A DNA stretch of 64,000 nt from Flavobacteriaceae bacterium (GTDB taxonomy: Bacteria; Bacteroidota; Bacteroidia; Flavobacteriales; Flavobacteriaceae). Location of the stretch: assembly GCA_018402385.1 (NCBI GenBank), contig JAGYJA010000008.1:1-64000 (forward strand). Direction: 5' to 3'. The notes under the pieces were generated by a model. The model searched no databases. It was not told where the DNA came from and was given only the letters and a program-made list of their open reading frames with translations. The position numbers and the translations under genes were made by a program. Numbering within the stretch: the stretch's first letter is position 1; each line of letters begins with the position of its first letter. Below are positions 63,429-64,000 of the stretch, one piece after another.

Positions 63429-63653
63429 ATGAAAAATCAAAGATACATATGGTTGGCATTGATAGTAATCGCACTTTTGACAATAACCATATTTGCGGCA
63501 ATGAAACCGGTGTTTCCTCTTATTTATATAGCGTGGGTTGTCGGTATTATGCTGCTAATAATAGCAGTGCTTACTGTCTTAAACCTCAGGAGAAAATCCA
63601 ACAAAACCTTTAAGGATTGGTATGAGGACCACCCCAGAAACCCAAAAAAATAA
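63429..63653 (+). CDS. Small two-helix membrane protein
   Basis: 74 residues from ATG 63429 (MKNQRYIWLALIVIALLTI); an upstream in-frame ATG at 63384 gives 15 further residues. Two membrane segments at about 7-25 and 32-53 are followed by a charged tail (RRKSNKTFKDWYEDHPRNPKK). No family recognised. Confidence 0.55.
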   Translation: MKNQRYIWLALIVIALLTITIFAAMKPVFPLIYIAWVVGIMLLIIAVLTVLNLRRKSNKTFKDWYEDHPRNPKK

Positions 63654-63734
63654 ACCGACTCCCTTGAGATGATTTTTATCATTTTCATTCGGAAAATAAA
63701 AACATAACTTTCACTATCAAAAATAGTTAGGGTT

Positions 63735-64000
63735 ATGAAAACATTTCTTGTGGTAGTACTTTTACTTCACGGAGTCATTCATAGTATTGGTTTTCTGAAG
63801 GGATTTCAATTGGCGAAAGTGAGTGCACTTGCTGCACCCATTTCAAAACCTATGGGCATTTTTTGGGGTATTACAACCATCCTTTTTCTCGTGACCTTGA
63901 TGGGTTTGCTTATGAAAAAGGAGTTTTGGCCTTATCTGGCCTTTGCTGCCATCTTTTTTTCACAAATACTTCTTATACTTCACTGGCAGGATGCCAAATT
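63735..64000 (+). CDS. Multi-pass membrane protein, 3' end beyond the window
   Basis: ATG 63735 opens a frame that stays open to the window edge (88 codons): MKTFLVVVLLLHGVIHSIGF, followed by two further hydrophobic stretches. At least three membrane segments are visible. The TTAGGGTT just before the ATG gives no clear ribosome-binding signal. Not recognised; partial. Confidence 0.6.
   Translation, partial: MKTFLVVVLLLHGVIHSIGFLKGFQLAKVSALAAPISKPMGIFWGITTILFLVTLMGLLMKKEFWPYLAFAAIFFSQILLILHWQDAK

Noticed and set aside
1..64000. CRISPR array, prophage, transposase or toxin-antitoxin system
   Set aside because: No regularly spaced repeats, no integrase, phage structural or transposase motifs, and no recognisable toxin-antitoxin pair were seen.

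Overview
The window is chromosomal DNA of a flavobacterium (phylum Bacteroidota, class Flavobacteriia), probably a marine or other free-living aerobe. The evidence is: two proteins with type IX secretion (T9SS) C-terminal sorting tails; a GldH gliding lipoprotein; several promoters of the Bacteroidota type (TTG, about 19-24 nt, TAnnTTTG); A+T-rich DNA; lipoproteins with short lipoboxes; and a short-chain-dehydrogenase-type threonine dehydrogenase like that described from Flavobacterium. No phage, transposase or CRISPR array is visible. The content is mostly housekeeping, with small palindromic repeats scattered through it.

Layout. 0-6.4 kb: T9SS cargo protein, trpS, an acyltransferase, an ECF sigma factor with a membrane-anchored beta-barrel partner, and recA. 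6.7-13.6 kb: trhO with an extra C-terminal domain, ricT-gldH-PBP1A, and a two-subunit 3-oxoacid CoA-transferase. 14-25.8 kb: a fused peptide-ABC ATPase, a 1210-residue secreted subtilase, then a minus-strand block (exonuclease, a frameshifted serine hydrolase, ogt, M48 protease, lemA, CNNM/CBS protein). 26.5-37.3 kb: a heme cluster. hemA-hemC-hemD-hemE-(168-aa unknown)-hemF-hemB run leftward; an AraC regulator, hemH, a MATE pump and hemJ run rightward. Together they cover glutamyl-tRNA to protoheme except hemL. 37.4-46.3 kb: an orphan histidine kinase, a crotonase, a vanadium-haloperoxidase-like lipoprotein coupled to a giant VCBS/ASPIC lipoprotein, an HD hydrolase, a second acyltransferase and a bacilliredoxin. 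46.4-51 kb: a TerB-DnaJ protein and a metal-homeostasis divergon (TonB receptor | DtxR-family regulator + ZIP transporter) with two palindromic candidate operators between the divergent genes. 51-57.7 kb: a CBS protein, an M28 membrane peptidase, a nucleoside-sugar-epimerase-like protein, an M13 peptidase and a lipoprotein. 57.8-61.6 kb: threonine dehydrogenase translationally coupled to mhpD-mhpF-mhpE. 61.6-64 kb: tRNA-Asn with tRNA-like debris and duplicated terminators, a frameshifted outer-membrane barrel gene and two small membrane proteins.

The most unusual signal is a set of GC-rich palindromes in an otherwise A+T-rich sequence. In the heme operon they fill the gaps just upstream of hemF and hemD. 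In hemE, hemC, mhpF and mhpE they lie inside the reading frame and add extra codons to conserved enzymes. Other leads are a Fur/PerR-like 7-1-7 box in front of the AraC heme regulator, an uncharacterised gene embedded in the heme operon, a 161-bp inverted-repeat element upstream of plsC, and two single-base frameshifts that are either recent pseudogenes or sequence errors.
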